Positions 7,912 to 16,188 of a stretch of DNA of 29,220 nt are shown piece by piece. The position numbers and the translations under genes are program-made. Under the pieces are notes generated by a model. It was not told the origin of the DNA. It ran no database searches and saw nothing but the letters and a program-made list of their open reading frames with translations. The stretch covers positions 1 to 29,220 of the forward strand of contig CALKHM010000092.1 in the NCBI GenBank assembly GCA_937988695.1. The letters are read 5' to 3'. The DNA comes from an uncultured Microbacterium sp. GTDB taxonomy: Bacteria; Actinomycetota; Actinomycetes; Actinomycetales; Microbacteriaceae. Every line of letters begins with the position of its first letter. Position 1 is the first letter of the stretch.

Positions 7912-8691
7912 ATGAGTCTTGGATCGTACGTTGTCACCGGTGGCTCGTCGGGCATCGGGAGGGCCACGGCATTGCTGCTGGCCGAGAAAGGCGGCAGTGT
8001 CGGGATCCTTGACGTCCAAGACGATGCGGCTGAAGATACGGCACAAGAAGCACGACGCATCGGTGCTGCCGACGCCCGCGCGTATCACTGTGATGTCACC
8101 GACGAGGCAGAGGTGCAGGCGACCCTCGCGAAAGTCTGCTCCGAACTCGGAGTTCCCCGCGGGCTGTTCGCGAATGCCGGCATCGATCGGGGAGGCTTGC
8201 TGCACGAACTGGGCGTGGCCAGATGGGAATCGGTCATCCAGACGAACCTGACCGGCGTCTTCTTGACCTGCAAGCACGTCCTCGCGGCGATGATCGACGC
8301 CGGAAAGGGCGGTTCGATCGTCTGTACTTCTTCACCCGGTGGGTTCGTCGCATTCTCTGCCGGTGGCGCTGCGGCTTACAGTGCGTCGAAGGGCGGGATC
8401 TCCTCGCTGGTCCGCTGCATGGCGGTCGACTATGCCCAGTATGGGATTCGAGTGAACGCAGTTGTGCCCGGGCCGACCGAGACACCGCTGATGTGGGCAA
8501 ACGTTCCTGAGGGTGAGCGCGCGAAGGTCAGAGAGACCGTCAGCGCGGAGACCCCACTGGGCCGACTGGCCGACCCCTCTGAACCAGCGCAAGCGGTCGT
8601 ATGGCTGCTCTCCGATGCGGCGTCATATGTCACCGGCTCTCATCTCATCTGCGACGGCGGCGTTCTCGCCAAGGCCGCTTTGAGCGTCTGA
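7912..8691 (+). CDS. SDR family NAD(P)-dependent oxidoreductase
   Basis: A 259-residue classical SDR. TGGSSGIG (9-16) binds the nucleotide, NAG lies at 88-90, and the catalytic residues are Asn112, Ser141, Tyr156 and Lys160 (YSASK). Asp34 at the end of the second strand (GILDVQ) suggests NAD(H) rather than NADP(H). The C-terminal motif YVTGSHLICDGG is usual for the family. GAGAAGGG lies upstream of the ATG. It is the first gene of the rightward TetR-controlled operon, with the permease 46 bases downstream. It is not closely similar to the other SDR at 2793-3515, so the module uses two distinct dehydrogenases. An alcohol, polyol or hydroxy-acid substrate is likely but unidentified. Confidence 0.9.
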   Translation: MSLGSYVVTGGSSGIGRATALLLAEKGGSVGILDVQDDAAEDTAQEARRIGAADARAYHCDVTDEAEVQATLAKVCSELGVPRGLFANAGIDRGGLLHELGVARWESVIQTNLTGVFLTCKHVLAAMIDAGKGGSIVCTSSPGGFVAFSAGGAAAYSASKGGISSLVRCMAVDYAQYGIRVNAVVPGPTETPLMWANVPEGERAKVRETVSAETPLGRLADPSEPAQAVVWLLSDAASYVTGSHLICDGGVLAKAALSV

Positions 8692-8737
8692 AAAAAGATC
8701 TATCCCGAAACCAGCCAACAAGAAGGGTCATCAGGCC

Positions 8738-10195
8738 ATGGACGGCACTCAGCCAAAAGGCAACGACGGCTTGCAGTCAGGAGCCCTCAAGTTCCCATCG
8801 GTGTTGATGCAGGCGGTCACACACATCGCGCCCGCGGTGGGGACACTGCTCTCGCTCCAGTTCATCGCTTCACTAGCAGGCGTGACGGCACCTCTTGCCT
8901 TCTTGATCGCCTTCGTGATCATCCTCACTCTCGGCGTCTCGCTGACTCAGCTCGCACGCAAGTTCCCGTCGGCCGGAGGGTATTACACCTACGTGTCGCG
9001 GACCGTTCATCCGCGTGCCGGGTGGTTCACGGCCTGGCTCTACTTCCTCTACGACCCGCTGGCGACCGCGATCAACCTCGCCTTCATGGGGTACTTCTTC
9101 GAGATCATCCTCAAGTCCCGGTTCGGCGTGAGATTCGACTGGTGGTGGTTCTTCCTGCTCGCGCTCGCCTTGGTCACCGTGCTCGTCTACCGCGGCGTCG
9201 CGATCTCCGCCCGGGTGATGCTCATCCTTGGCGGGCTGGAGCTTCTGATCATTCTCGGCGTGGCCGTCTCCGGCCTTGTCAGCCCGGGTGCCGGAGGCAT
9301 CAATCTGGACGCGTTCGTCCCGTCGAACGCGCCGAACTCGAGCGGCCTGTTCCTGGCAGTGATCTTCTCCATCTTCCTGTTCACCGGGTTCGAGTCGGTC
9401 GCTCCACTGGCTGAGGAGACAGCCAATCCGAAGAAGCTTCTGCCTCGCGCGATCATCATCTCGATCTGCCTCGTCGCGGCCTTCTTCGTCGTCTGCAACT
9501 GGGCGATCATGATCGGCTACGGCACCGACAACGTCAAGGGGTTCGCGACCGCGGGCAACAACCCGGTGATCGAACTGGCCGAACGGCTCTGGGGCTGGGG
9601 CTGGCTGGCCGTGCTGTTCGCGATGGTCAACTCGATCATCGCCGTGTCAATCGCGTGCACGAACGCGGCAACGCGGGTCTTCTTCTCCATGGGTCGGATC
9701 GGCGCTCTGCCCCGGTGGTTCGGCGCCGTCCACCCTCGTTTCAAGACGCCCAAGAACGCGGTCATCTTCCAGACGATCGTGACGCTCGTCTTCGGGCTCG
9801 GCATCGGTGCGATCCTGGGTCCGGATCAAGAGTTCTACATGATGGGCGTCGCCATCACACTCGGGCTGATCCTCGTCTACATCGCCGGCAACGTGGGTGT
9901 CTTCCGCTACTACGCGTTCGAGAACAAGAAGGAGTTCAACGTCGTCCTCCACGTGATCCTCCCCCTGGTGTCCACCGTGGCACTGCTGTTCGTCGGCTAC
10001 ATGTCCATCGTTCCGTTCCCGAGTTTCCCGGTCGGAATCGCCCCAATCCTGGTCGGCGTCTGGATCCTGCTCGGCATCGGACTGACGATCTTCGCGTCAC
10101 GCACGGGTCGGGAGGAATGGCTCGACCGAGCGGCGCATGTCTACGAAGAGCCTGTCGATGTCGCGCCGGAGGCTCCGGAACCGAACGTCCGGTAA
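8738..10195 (+). CDS. APC family amino acid/amine permease
   Basis: A 485-residue integral membrane protein with about 12 hydrophobic helices. Family landmarks are THIAPAVGTLLSL in helix 1 (28-40), FPSAGGYYTYVSR (76-88) after helix 2, and FTGFESVAPLAEE in the helix 6 region, where the broken helix binds substrate. Transporters of this superfamily import amino acids, amines or related cations with protons or by exchange. The gene lies between an SDR and a DUF5107 protein in the TetR-regulated operon and should supply that operon's substrate or a peptide-like or amine derivative of it. A ribosome site AAGAAGGG lies upstream at somewhat long spacing. Specificity cannot be read from sequence. Confidence 0.9.
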   Translation: MDGTQPKGNDGLQSGALKFPSVLMQAVTHIAPAVGTLLSLQFIASLAGVTAPLAFLIAFVIILTLGVSLTQLARKFPSAGGYYTYVSRTVHPRAGWFTAWLYFLYDPLATAINLAFMGYFFEIILKSRFGVRFDWWWFFLLALALVTVLVYRGVAISARVMLILGGLELLIILGVAVSGLVSPGAGGINLDAFVPSNAPNSSGLFLAVIFSIFLFTGFESVAPLAEETANPKKLLPRAIIISICLVAAFFVVCNWAIMIGYGTDNVKGFATAGNNPVIELAERLWGWGWLAVLFAMVNSIIAVSIACTNAATRVFFSMGRIGALPRWFGAVHPRFKTPKNAVIFQTIVTLVFGLGIGAILGPDQEFYMMGVAITLGLILVYIAGNVGVFRYYAFENKKEFNVVLHVILPLVSTVALLFVGYMSIVPFPSFPVGIAPILVGVWILLGIGLTIFASRTGREEWLDRAAHVYEEPVDVAPEAPEPNVR

Positions 10196-10226
10196 GCGCC
10201 GGCGGAAGACAGAGGAGCATACGCGG

Positions 10227-11222
10227 ATGTCGGTTCGTGTTGACCTGGACTGGGAGTACCGCGGGCTGCGGGTGGTCCGGATGGAGAGCTCGAGACTCTG
10301 CGTCGACGTGCTTCCCGACCTCGGCGGGAAGATCCTCAATCTCGTCGACAAGACGCAGGATCGGAATGTGCTCTGGCACAACCCGCGGATCTATCCGCAT
10401 CCCGCACCGTTGCAGGCGAATTTCGATGATCACTACGCGGGTGGCTGGGATGACGGGTTTCCCACCTGCGTTCCCTGCCGGAACGAGTACGGAGACGAGA
10501 TCCCCTATCTCGGCGAGGTGTGGAACCTTCCGCTGTCGGTCGTGGTCGAAGAGGCTGGTCGCGGCAACGCGCAGGTGCGCTTCACAGGCGCCACCCCGAT
10601 CACCCCCGCCTCGTGGTCGAGGACCCTCGTCCTGGAGGAGGACTCGCCGTCGCTCCGGCTTGACACCGTGATCGAGAACAGCGGGACGCGGCCGTTCTCG
10701 TTCAACTGGGGCACCCATGCGGCTGTCGCTGTCAGTGCGGGTGACCGGATCGATGCTCCGACGGCGTCTGCGGTGGTGCGGGAGGCGGGAGGCGGCGGAC
10801 TGGGCGAGGTGGACGACGAGTATGACTACCCCTATGTGACGCTGAAGGATGGCAGCCTGGTTGATGTCCGTCGTGTCTTGGAGCCGGCCACGGGCAGCTT
10901 CGCCTTACACGTGTTGAGCCCGATGACGGGCGGGTGGATCGCCGTCACCAATACCGCAGCACGCTCCGGATTCGGACTGGTCTTCGATCCCGCGGTGCAG
11001 ACCGCGGCGTGGCAGTGGATGAACTATGGCGGCTTCCGAGGCCTGTACCATGCCATCATCGAGGCCTGGCTCAGTCCTGCAACGTCCCTGGAGGCCGCCA
11101 TCTCGGACCGCACAGCACGTGTACTTCGACCCGGTGAGAGCTTCTCTTCCTCCGTGTATGGCGTCACCTACAGCGGTGTCGCGTCCGTGACTGCGCTGGC
11201 CGCGGACGGGGCGGTCAGCTGA
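10227..11222 (+). CDS. DUF5107/aldose-epimerase-like (galactose mutarotase fold) protein
   Basis: A 331-residue protein whose N-terminus reads DLDWEYRGLRVVRMESS, then LCVDVLPDLGGKILNLVDK and NVLWHNP. This is the pattern of DUF5107/DUF4432 and aldose-1-epimerase-like proteins: strand, LP-x-GG-K/R-I, then a dllw motif. These adopt the galactose mutarotase beta-sandwich fold and bind carbohydrates. No characterised reaction can be assigned, and I cannot place the catalytic His/Glu pair with certainty. The ATG at 10227 has AGAGGAG nine bases upstream; an in-frame ATG at 10137 lies inside the permease gene and is rejected. The stop TGA shares its A with the ATG of the next gene (TGATG), so expression is probably coupled. 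Its presence suggests that a sugar or sugar acid is part of the substrate. Confidence 0.72.
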   Translation: MSVRVDLDWEYRGLRVVRMESSRLCVDVLPDLGGKILNLVDKTQDRNVLWHNPRIYPHPAPLQANFDDHYAGGWDDGFPTCVPCRNEYGDEIPYLGEVWNLPLSVVVEEAGRGNAQVRFTGATPITPASWSRTLVLEEDSPSLRLDTVIENSGTRPFSFNWGTHAAVAVSAGDRIDAPTASAVVREAGGGGLGEVDDEYDYPYVTLKDGSLVDVRRVLEPATGSFALHVLSPMTGGWIAVTNTAARSGFGLVFDPAVQTAAWQWMNYGGFRGLYHAIIEAWLSPATSLEAAISDRTARVLRPGESFSSSVYGVTYSGVASVTALAADGAVS

Positions 11223-12241
11223 TGGAGGAATTCGCTTCGCACACATCCGCGCGTATCGACGCTGTACGACGCGCGGTGGGACAGGCAGACGCAGAGCTGT
11301 TGGTGGCAACCGATCACGCGACCGTTCGTTGGATCTCCGGCCGCAGCATCCAGGCCGGCACCATCGCCGTCGTGAGTTCGCATGCGGCGGCTCTGCTCGG
11401 GCCCGGCGATGACCAGCTCGACGCGCTACGGGTGGCGGCGCCTTTTGCGAAGCGCGGGAGGATGACGCCCCTCGCGATCGAGACGCCGGCTGCTCCCGCG
11501 TGGCTCCTGGGCGAGTTGGCTGGCCATCCTCTCGTCGACCTCGGCCAGAAGCTCGAGCAGCTACGCATCGTCAAGGATCCAGCCGAGCTCGCGTTACTGG
11601 CGGAGGCCGCGGTGAGGGCAACCGCCGCGCAACGCATCTTCCGATCCGAGATCAGCCTCGGAATCAGCGAACAGACGGTCTCGGATCGGGTGCAGAGCCG
11701 ACTCGTGCAGCAGCAGAAGCCGACCGCTGCCATCGTCGACCTGATGTTCGGTGAGCGCTGCGCCCTGGTGGGTGCCGCGCCCACGAGTCGCACGCTGGCC
11801 GCCGGTGAGACGGCATTGTTCGATTTCGCGCCGATCGTCGACGACTACTGGGGAGATTCCTGCAGCACCGTGGTTCTGGGAACACCCGCATCGGAAGTCT
11901 CCCGGCTTCATGGGGCGGTCGCCCGTGCGCTTCGTGCGGGTATCGACCTTCTGCGACCGGGAGTTCGGGCGTCCGCCGTGGATGCTGCCGTGCGCTCGGT
12001 GATGGCTGAGGCCGGTTATCACTATCCGCACTTCACCGGCCACGGCGTGGGGCTAAAGCAGCAGGAGCCGCCCTACATCTCTCCTGATTCGCAGCACATC
12101 CTCGCCGCGGGCACGGTGGTCGCTCTCGAGCCGGGAGCATACTTCGACGGATATGGAGTCCGTCTCGAACATGTGATCCAGATCACGGAAGACGCACCCC
12201 GCGTCTTGACCGGCCATGATCTGGCGCTGGGAGCCGGCTGA
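11222..12241 (+). CDS. M24 family metallopeptidase (Xaa-Pro aminopeptidase/creatinase-like)
   Basis: A 339-residue pita-bread-fold protein with a smaller N-terminal domain (about 1-115) and a catalytic C-terminal domain. All five M24 metal ligands are present: Asp201 (FDFAP), Asp212 (GDSCST), His274 (HFTGHGVGL), Glu303 (ALEPGAY) and Glu316 (RLEHVIQIT). It should therefore be a dinuclear metal hydrolase rather than a metal-free creatinase. The family includes Xaa-Pro aminopeptidases and small-molecule amidohydrolases such as ectoine hydrolase. No signal peptide is seen, so action is cytoplasmic. Placement after an APC permease suggests hydrolysis of an imported peptide-like or amide-linked compound (inference). 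It starts at the A shared with the preceding stop codon. Confidence 0.88.
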   Translation: MEEFASHTSARIDAVRRAVGQADAELLVATDHATVRWISGRSIQAGTIAVVSSHAAALLGPGDDQLDALRVAAPFAKRGRMTPLAIETPAAPAWLLGELAGHPLVDLGQKLEQLRIVKDPAELALLAEAAVRATAAQRIFRSEISLGISEQTVSDRVQSRLVQQQKPTAAIVDLMFGERCALVGAAPTSRTLAAGETALFDFAPIVDDYWGDSCSTVVLGTPASEVSRLHGAVARALRAGIDLLRPGVRASAVDAAVRSVMAEAGYHYPHFTGHGVGLKQQEPPYISPDSQHILAAGTVVALEPGAYFDGYGVRLEHVIQITEDAPRVLTGHDLALGAG

Positions 12242-12267
12242 GGGCTTCCTTCGACCCGAGAGAAGAG

Positions 12268-13473
12268 ATGGGCAGACCCGTGCGAATCACCGGTATCGAA
12301 TGCCATGTGCTCCTGGATCCCGACTTCGACACCACGGCGGCGAGTTCGGCTCAGGACGACTTCATCGTCGAGATCCACACGGACGCGGGCGTGTCCGGAG
12401 TCGGTGAGACCGACCTGAACCCCTGGATCGCCCGCGCATGCATCCAGGCACCGGGTACGCACAACATGGGCCTCGGACTGACGGAGATGCTGATCGGAGC
12501 CGACCCCTTCGACATCGAAGGGGTGTGGCAACGGCTCTACGTCGGATCGGCCATGAACGGCCGGCGCGGCGCGGTGATCAACGCGATCGGAGCGATTGAC
12601 ATCGCGCTCCACGACCTGCGAGGCAAAGCACTCGGGCAGCCGTGTCATGCCTTGATGGGCGGAGCGGTACGAGAGGAGGTGACGCCGTACGCATCGTTGC
12701 AGCCCGAGGTGACCTCGTTCGCCGATTACCGGGACTCGCTGGTCGAATGGGCACGGCGAGCAAAGAGCCTCGGATTCCGGGCGGTGAAGTCGGAGGTCAC
12801 CCTGGCCGGTCCGTTCGCACACAACAACCTCCGCGAGTCATGGGACAGGAGCACCGAGATCGTCGCTGCAGTCCGCTCGGCGATCGGGCCCGATACCGCG
12901 CTTCTCGTCGACGTGCAATATGCCTTCCCTGACGCCGACACAGCGCTCGGTGTCTTGCGTGAGTGGCAGGAGTTCGATCTGACCTTCGTGGAGACGCCGT
13001 TGTGGGCGGACGACCTCGACGGCTACGCGAGATTGGCCACCGAGCAAGGCATACCGATCGCCGCGGGGGAGTGGCTGACGACACGGTTCGAGTTCGCGAG
13101 CCTCATCGATCATGGAAGGATCGCCTTCGCTCAGCCGGACATCGGCCGTGTCGGTGGCCTGACAGAAGCCATTCGCGTCGCGCAGCTCGCACAGAGTCAC
13201 GGGCGGCGCGTGGTGCCGCACCTCTGGAAGACGGGCATATCGATCGCGGCGGCGATCCAGTTCGCCGCAGTGACCCCGGTGTGCGACTTCATCGAGTTCC
13301 TCCCGGCTGGGCTGTCCGAGTCGGCGTTGCGCAAGAGCCTGACCGGCGCGGATCCGGCCATGGTCGATGGCCGGATCCGGGTGCCGTCGTCGCCAGGACT
13401 CGGGGTCGAGATCAATAGGGATGCGATGCGCGAGTTCGAGCGCGCGGCGCTGCTGAAGACCCCAGGACACTGA
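12268..13473 (+). CDS. Mandelate racemase/muconate lactonizing enzyme (enolase superfamily) protein
   Basis: A 401-residue enolase-superfamily enzyme. The N-terminal capping domain (about 1-130) ends in the family signature AIGAIDIALHDLRGKALGQP. The barrel supplies the Mg ligands Asp215 (LLVDVQ), Glu242 (FVETPL) and Glu268 (AAGEW). The Asp291/His318 pair (QPDIGRVGG; VPHLWKTG) is present, as in mandelate racemase and many sugar-acid dehydratases. The usual KxK on strand 2 reads Lys174-Ser-Glu176, so the second base is missing. Chemistry starts with proton abstraction next to a carboxylate, with dehydration of a hydroxy or sugar acid the likeliest outcome. It is the last gene of the operon, 26 bases after the M24 gene. 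A GTG at 12280 is an alternative start. Confidence 0.9.
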   Translation: MGRPVRITGIECHVLLDPDFDTTAASSAQDDFIVEIHTDAGVSGVGETDLNPWIARACIQAPGTHNMGLGLTEMLIGADPFDIEGVWQRLYVGSAMNGRRGAVINAIGAIDIALHDLRGKALGQPCHALMGGAVREEVTPYASLQPEVTSFADYRDSLVEWARRAKSLGFRAVKSEVTLAGPFAHNNLRESWDRSTEIVAAVRSAIGPDTALLVDVQYAFPDADTALGVLREWQEFDLTFVETPLWADDLDGYARLATEQGIPIAAGEWLTTRFEFASLIDHGRIAFAQPDIGRVGGLTEAIRVAQLAQSHGRRVVPHLWKTGISIAAAIQFAAVTPVCDFIEFLPAGLSESALRKSLTGADPAMVDGRIRVPSSPGLGVEINRDAMREFERAALLKTPGH

Positions 13474-13478
13474 GCCTC

Positions 13479-13529
13479 GCCCACAGCCTGGCTTCACGCG
13501 GGACGATTCATGGCGGAGGCTGCGTGGGC
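13479..13529. terminator. Possible stem-loop between convergent operons
   Basis: GCCCACAGCCT (13479-13489) can pair with AGGCTGCGTGGGC (13517-13529), leaving a two-base bulge and a loop of about 27 bases. It lies between the enolase-superfamily stop (13473) and the permease stop (13562), which converge. The loop is long and there is no U-run, so this is a weak call. Confidence 0.3.
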
Positions 13530-13561
13530 GGTCGTAGCGGCGCGTCGCCGGCCGTAGCGGC

Positions 13562-15055
13562 TCACTCCGTCCCGTCGGCCGTGTCCTCGAGGGCGATGAT
13601 GCCGGTAGAGAGGTCGACGTCTCGTCCGCCGCGCGATCGTACGGCGCCGATGATGAGCCCCGTGGCAGCCGCGATCAGCATGAGCACCGGCAGCAGCGTC
13701 GCCGGGCCCTCGGTCACGCCGGTCAACAGTGGGAAGTTGACGACCGCGAGGACCAGGGCGGCCACCAGACCCAGGCCGCCGAGGACGGGTGCGATGAAGC
13801 TCGCCCACATGCTGGTCCGCTTGTCGCGGTGCCGGACGAAGAACCCGACGACGGATGCCGCGCCGGCCGCCTGCAACAGGAGCACGCCGAGGGTGCCCAC
13901 GCCGACGAGCCAGAGGTAGATCGTCGCGAACGGGTCCGCTCCCGCGGCCACGAAGACTCCGAGGACCACGCCGGTCACGATCGTCAGCACGATGCTCGCG
14001 ATGTTCGGGCTGCGGAACCTGTGGTGCGTGTGTCCGAGCGCCCGCGGCAGGAAGCCGGCGCGTCCGAGCGAGAAGAGGTATCGGGCGAGCGTGTTGTGGA
14101 AGGCGAGCAGCACCGCGATGAGACTGGTCACGACGAGGACGTGCATGATCGTGGTCGACCACTCGCCGACATACTTCGTGTTCGCGGCGAAGACGAAGTT
14201 GACGGGATCGCTGGTCGCGGCATCCTGCACGTTCCCGGAACCGTATGCCAGCCCGAGCGCCCACATGGTGGCCGTGTAGATCACGCCGATCACGGCGATG
14301 GAACCGTACGTGGCGCGCGGGATGGTGATCCGCGGGCGCTTGGCCTCCTCGCCGTAGATCACGGTGGCCTCGAACCCGACGAAGCATGCGAACGCGAACA
14401 GGAGCCCCGCGCCCATCTGCGGGGTGAAGACGTTGGCCGGAGCGAACGCCTCGAGGTTCAGCCCCGCCGCTCCTCCCGACACGAAGACCGCCACGTCGAA
14501 GACGACCAGGATCAGCACTTCGAGGATCATCAGGACGCCCAGCACGGACGCCGACAACTGGATGTCGAGGTAGCCGAACAGGCCGATCAGGACCACGCCG
14601 GCGAAGGCGATGACCTGCCAGGGGATCGGCCAGCCGAGGACCGTCGAGAACAGGTCGGCGGTGAAGACCGCCAACTGGCCGAACAGCCCGATGAGCATGC
14701 CTGCGTAGGCGAGCACGGCGACGCCGGCGAACACGTATCCGGTGTGCCGGCCGAGCCCCTTGGCGGCGAATGCGGCGAACCCGCCGGCGCTGGTGACGTG
14801 ACGGCTCATGGTCGCGAAGCCGATGGCGAACAGCAGCAGCACGAGGGCCGCGATGACGTACATCGCCGGTCCGCCGGCGCCCGCGAAGGTGAAGACCACG
14901 GGGCCCGCGCCGAGCACGGCGGCCAGAGGCGCCGCGGTTGCGACGACGAAGAAGATGATCGCCGGGACCCCGAGCGACCCCTTCTTCAACGCCGTGCCGT
15001 GGCGATCGGTCGTGCCCACGGCGTCTTCGGTCTGCTCGGCCGGGCTCTGAGACAT
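13562..15055 (-). CDS. APC family permease of the LysR module
   Basis: A 497-residue protein with about 12 to 14 hydrophobic segments. A charged cytoplasmic N-terminus (1-28) precedes helix 1 (PAIIFFVVATAAPLAAVLGA). TSAGGFAAFAAKGLG (88-102) and CFVGFEATVIYGEEAKRP (about 234-251) are APC-superfamily landmarks, the latter marking the helix 6 substrate region. It would import an amino acid or amine. It is divergent from lysR, and its upstream region carries the 39-bp block that also precedes the aminotransferase, so uptake and degradation are probably induced together. The ATG at 15055 follows GAGGAG by eight bases. It shares family but little obvious sequence with the permease at 8738-10195, consistent with different substrates. 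Confidence 0.92.
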   Translation of the reverse strand: MSQSPAEQTEDAVGTTDRHGTALKKGSLGVPAIIFFVVATAAPLAAVLGAGPVVFTFAGAGGPAMYVIAALVLLLFAIGFATMSRHVTSAGGFAAFAAKGLGRHTGYVFAGVAVLAYAGMLIGLFGQLAVFTADLFSTVLGWPIPWQVIAFAGVVLIGLFGYLDIQLSASVLGVLMILEVLILVVFDVAVFVSGGAAGLNLEAFAPANVFTPQMGAGLLFAFACFVGFEATVIYGEEAKRPRITIPRATYGSIAVIGVIYTATMWALGLAYGSGNVQDAATSDPVNFVFAANTKYVGEWSTTIMHVLVVTSLIAVLLAFHNTLARYLFSLGRAGFLPRALGHTHHRFRSPNIASIVLTIVTGVVLGVFVAAGADPFATIYLWLVGVGTLGVLLLQAAGAASVVGFFVRHRDKRTSMWASFIAPVLGGLGLVAALVLAVVNFPLLTGVTEGPATLLPVLMLIAAATGLIIGAVRSRGGRDVDLSTGIIALEDTADGTE

Positions 15056-15126
15056 CTCGGTTGCTCCTCATTTCGAAGGCCGCGACGGTGCGACCCTGAC
15101 ATGGCGCTCTGGGTGTGCGTCGTATC

Positions 15127-15155
15127 ATCGTCGGATCGGGCGGTGCGCCCGTCAA
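15127..15155 (-). promoter_or_regulatory. Candidate promoter of the APC permease
   Basis: On the minus strand TTGACG (15155-15150), a 17-base spacer and GACGAT (15132-15127) point toward the permease. The -35 lies immediately downstream of the 39-bp block at 15161-15199. The aminotransferase has a matching arrangement (TTGCCG, 18 bases, CACGAT at 16194-16223). The poor -10 would suit an activator-dependent promoter. Confidence 0.45.
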
Positions 15156-15160
15156 CGGCG

Positions 15161-15199
15161 GATCCGCGATCGTGCGATCGCCGGGGCAGATCGTCAGCG
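15161..15199 (-). repeat. 39-bp regulatory block, copy 1 (permease/lysR intergenic)
   Basis: This block matches the inverse of 16150-16188 at 36 of 39 positions, including 23 identical bases in a row (15161-15183). It contains the inverted repeat GCGATCG-TG-CGATCGC. Read toward the permease, it ends 105 bases before the start codon and directly upstream of the candidate -35. It also lies just ahead of the lysR ribosome site, so the same site could serve lysR autoregulation. Most likely a LysR binding region. Confidence 0.7.
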
Positions 15200-15209
15200 A
15201 GGAGGCGGG

Positions 15210-16142
15210 ATGGAGCTGCGGCAGCTGCGGTACTTCGTCCGTGTCGCGGAGACGCTGCACTTCGGCCGCGCGGCGGCGAAGGAGTTCGTCTCGCAGTCGG
15301 TGATCAGCACGCAGATCCAGACGCTGGAGACCGAGCTGGGCTTCCGTCTGTTCGACCGGACCAGCCACCGCGTCTCGCTCACCCCGGCCGGCACGGTATT
15401 TCTCGCAGAGGTCGAGCAGACGCTGGCCGCGCTCGGCTCTGCGGTCGCCGGCGCCCGCGATGTCGCGCGGGGTGCTCCTCGCCGTCTGCACGTCGGCACG
15501 TTCGCCGAGGGCGCGGGTCCGCTGACCCATCTGATCTTCTCCGCCTTCCGCGAGGCCGCCGTCGACATCGACCTGCACTACGTGGAGCTGACGATGGTCA
15601 ATCAGCTCGACGCGGTGCGCGACGGCGACGTGGATGTCGCACTGCTGCGGCTTCCGATCACGGATGACTCGTTGCAGGTCGAACCGCTCTACTGCGAACC
15701 GCGAGTGGCCGTCGTCCCGGCAGACGACGAGCTTGCGGAGGCTGCGAGCCTCAGCGTACGAGACCTCATCGACAAGCCGTTCGCGGTGGCAGCCGAGGGG
15801 GCTCCGGTGGACTGGCGATCATACTGGTCGTTCGATGACGAGCGCGGCGAGGTCAGCCGCGTCGGAGGCGAGGTGCGGTCGGTTCCGGAGAGCCTGGCCG
15901 CGGTCGCCTACCGCCGTGCTGTTGACACCTACCCGGCGACGGCGGCGGCGATGTTCCCGCATCCCGGTGTGCGCTTCATCCCGCTCTCGGACGCCGAGCC
16001 GTCGAGTCTTGCCATCGTGTCGGCGGCATCCCCGGAGGGGAACGAGGCGGCAGCACGCTTCCGTGAGGTGGCGACGGGGATCGTCGACCAGTACCTGTAC
16101 CTCATTCCCGGCGCCGTGCGGCTGCATCCCTCCGACGACTGA
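15210..16142 (+). CDS. LysR family transcriptional regulator
   Basis: A 310-residue LysR-type regulator. The winged helix-turn-helix occupies residues 1-60 (MELRQLRYFVRVAETLHFGRAA, SQSVISTQIQTLETELGFRLFDR, VSLTPAG), and a periplasmic-binding-protein-like effector domain runs from about 90 to 300. GAGGAGG precedes the ATG. It is divergent from the APC permease and upstream of the aminotransferase and aldehyde dehydrogenase; near-identical 39-bp blocks flank it on both sides. The simplest reading is that it activates both flanking transcription units when the imported substrate or an intermediate binds, and represses itself. The effector is unknown. Confidence 0.93.
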   Translation: MELRQLRYFVRVAETLHFGRAAAKEFVSQSVISTQIQTLETELGFRLFDRTSHRVSLTPAGTVFLAEVEQTLAALGSAVAGARDVARGAPRRLHVGTFAEGAGPLTHLIFSAFREAAVDIDLHYVELTMVNQLDAVRDGDVDVALLRLPITDDSLQVEPLYCEPRVAVVPADDELAEAASLSVRDLIDKPFAVAAEGAPVDWRSYWSFDDERGEVSRVGGEVRSVPESLAAVAYRRAVDTYPATAAAMFPHPGVRFIPLSDAEPSSLAIVSAASPEGNEAAARFREVATGIVDQYLYLIPGAVRLHPSDD

Positions 16143-16149
16143 CCACCGG

Positions 16150-16188
16150 CGCTGCCGATCTGCTGCGGCGATCGCACGATCGCGGATC
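16150..16188 (+). repeat. 39-bp regulatory block, copy 2 (upstream of aminotransferase)
   Basis: Inverted copy of 15161-15199 (36/39 identical), beginning eight bases after the lysR stop. Read toward the aminotransferase it ends 102 bases before that gene's ATG, compared with 105 bases for copy 1 and the permease. TTGCCG (16194-16199) and CACGAT (16218-16223) follow, separated by 18 bases. This is the expected layout of an activator site just upstream of a -35 box. Confidence 0.7.

Noticed and set aside
7732..8277. N-terminal extension of the TetR frame
   Set aside because: It would run through the promoter and into the divergent SDR gene and shows no TetR or other domain; the GTG at 7731 has a ribosome site.
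13494..15667. Long open frames on both strands (13494-15578 minus, 13829-15667 plus) across the permease and lysR genes
   Set aside because: Their products are Arg/Gly/Asp-rich and low in hydrophobic order, as expected for shadow frames in GC-rich DNA. The APC permease and LysR frames have clear family motifs and ribosome sites.
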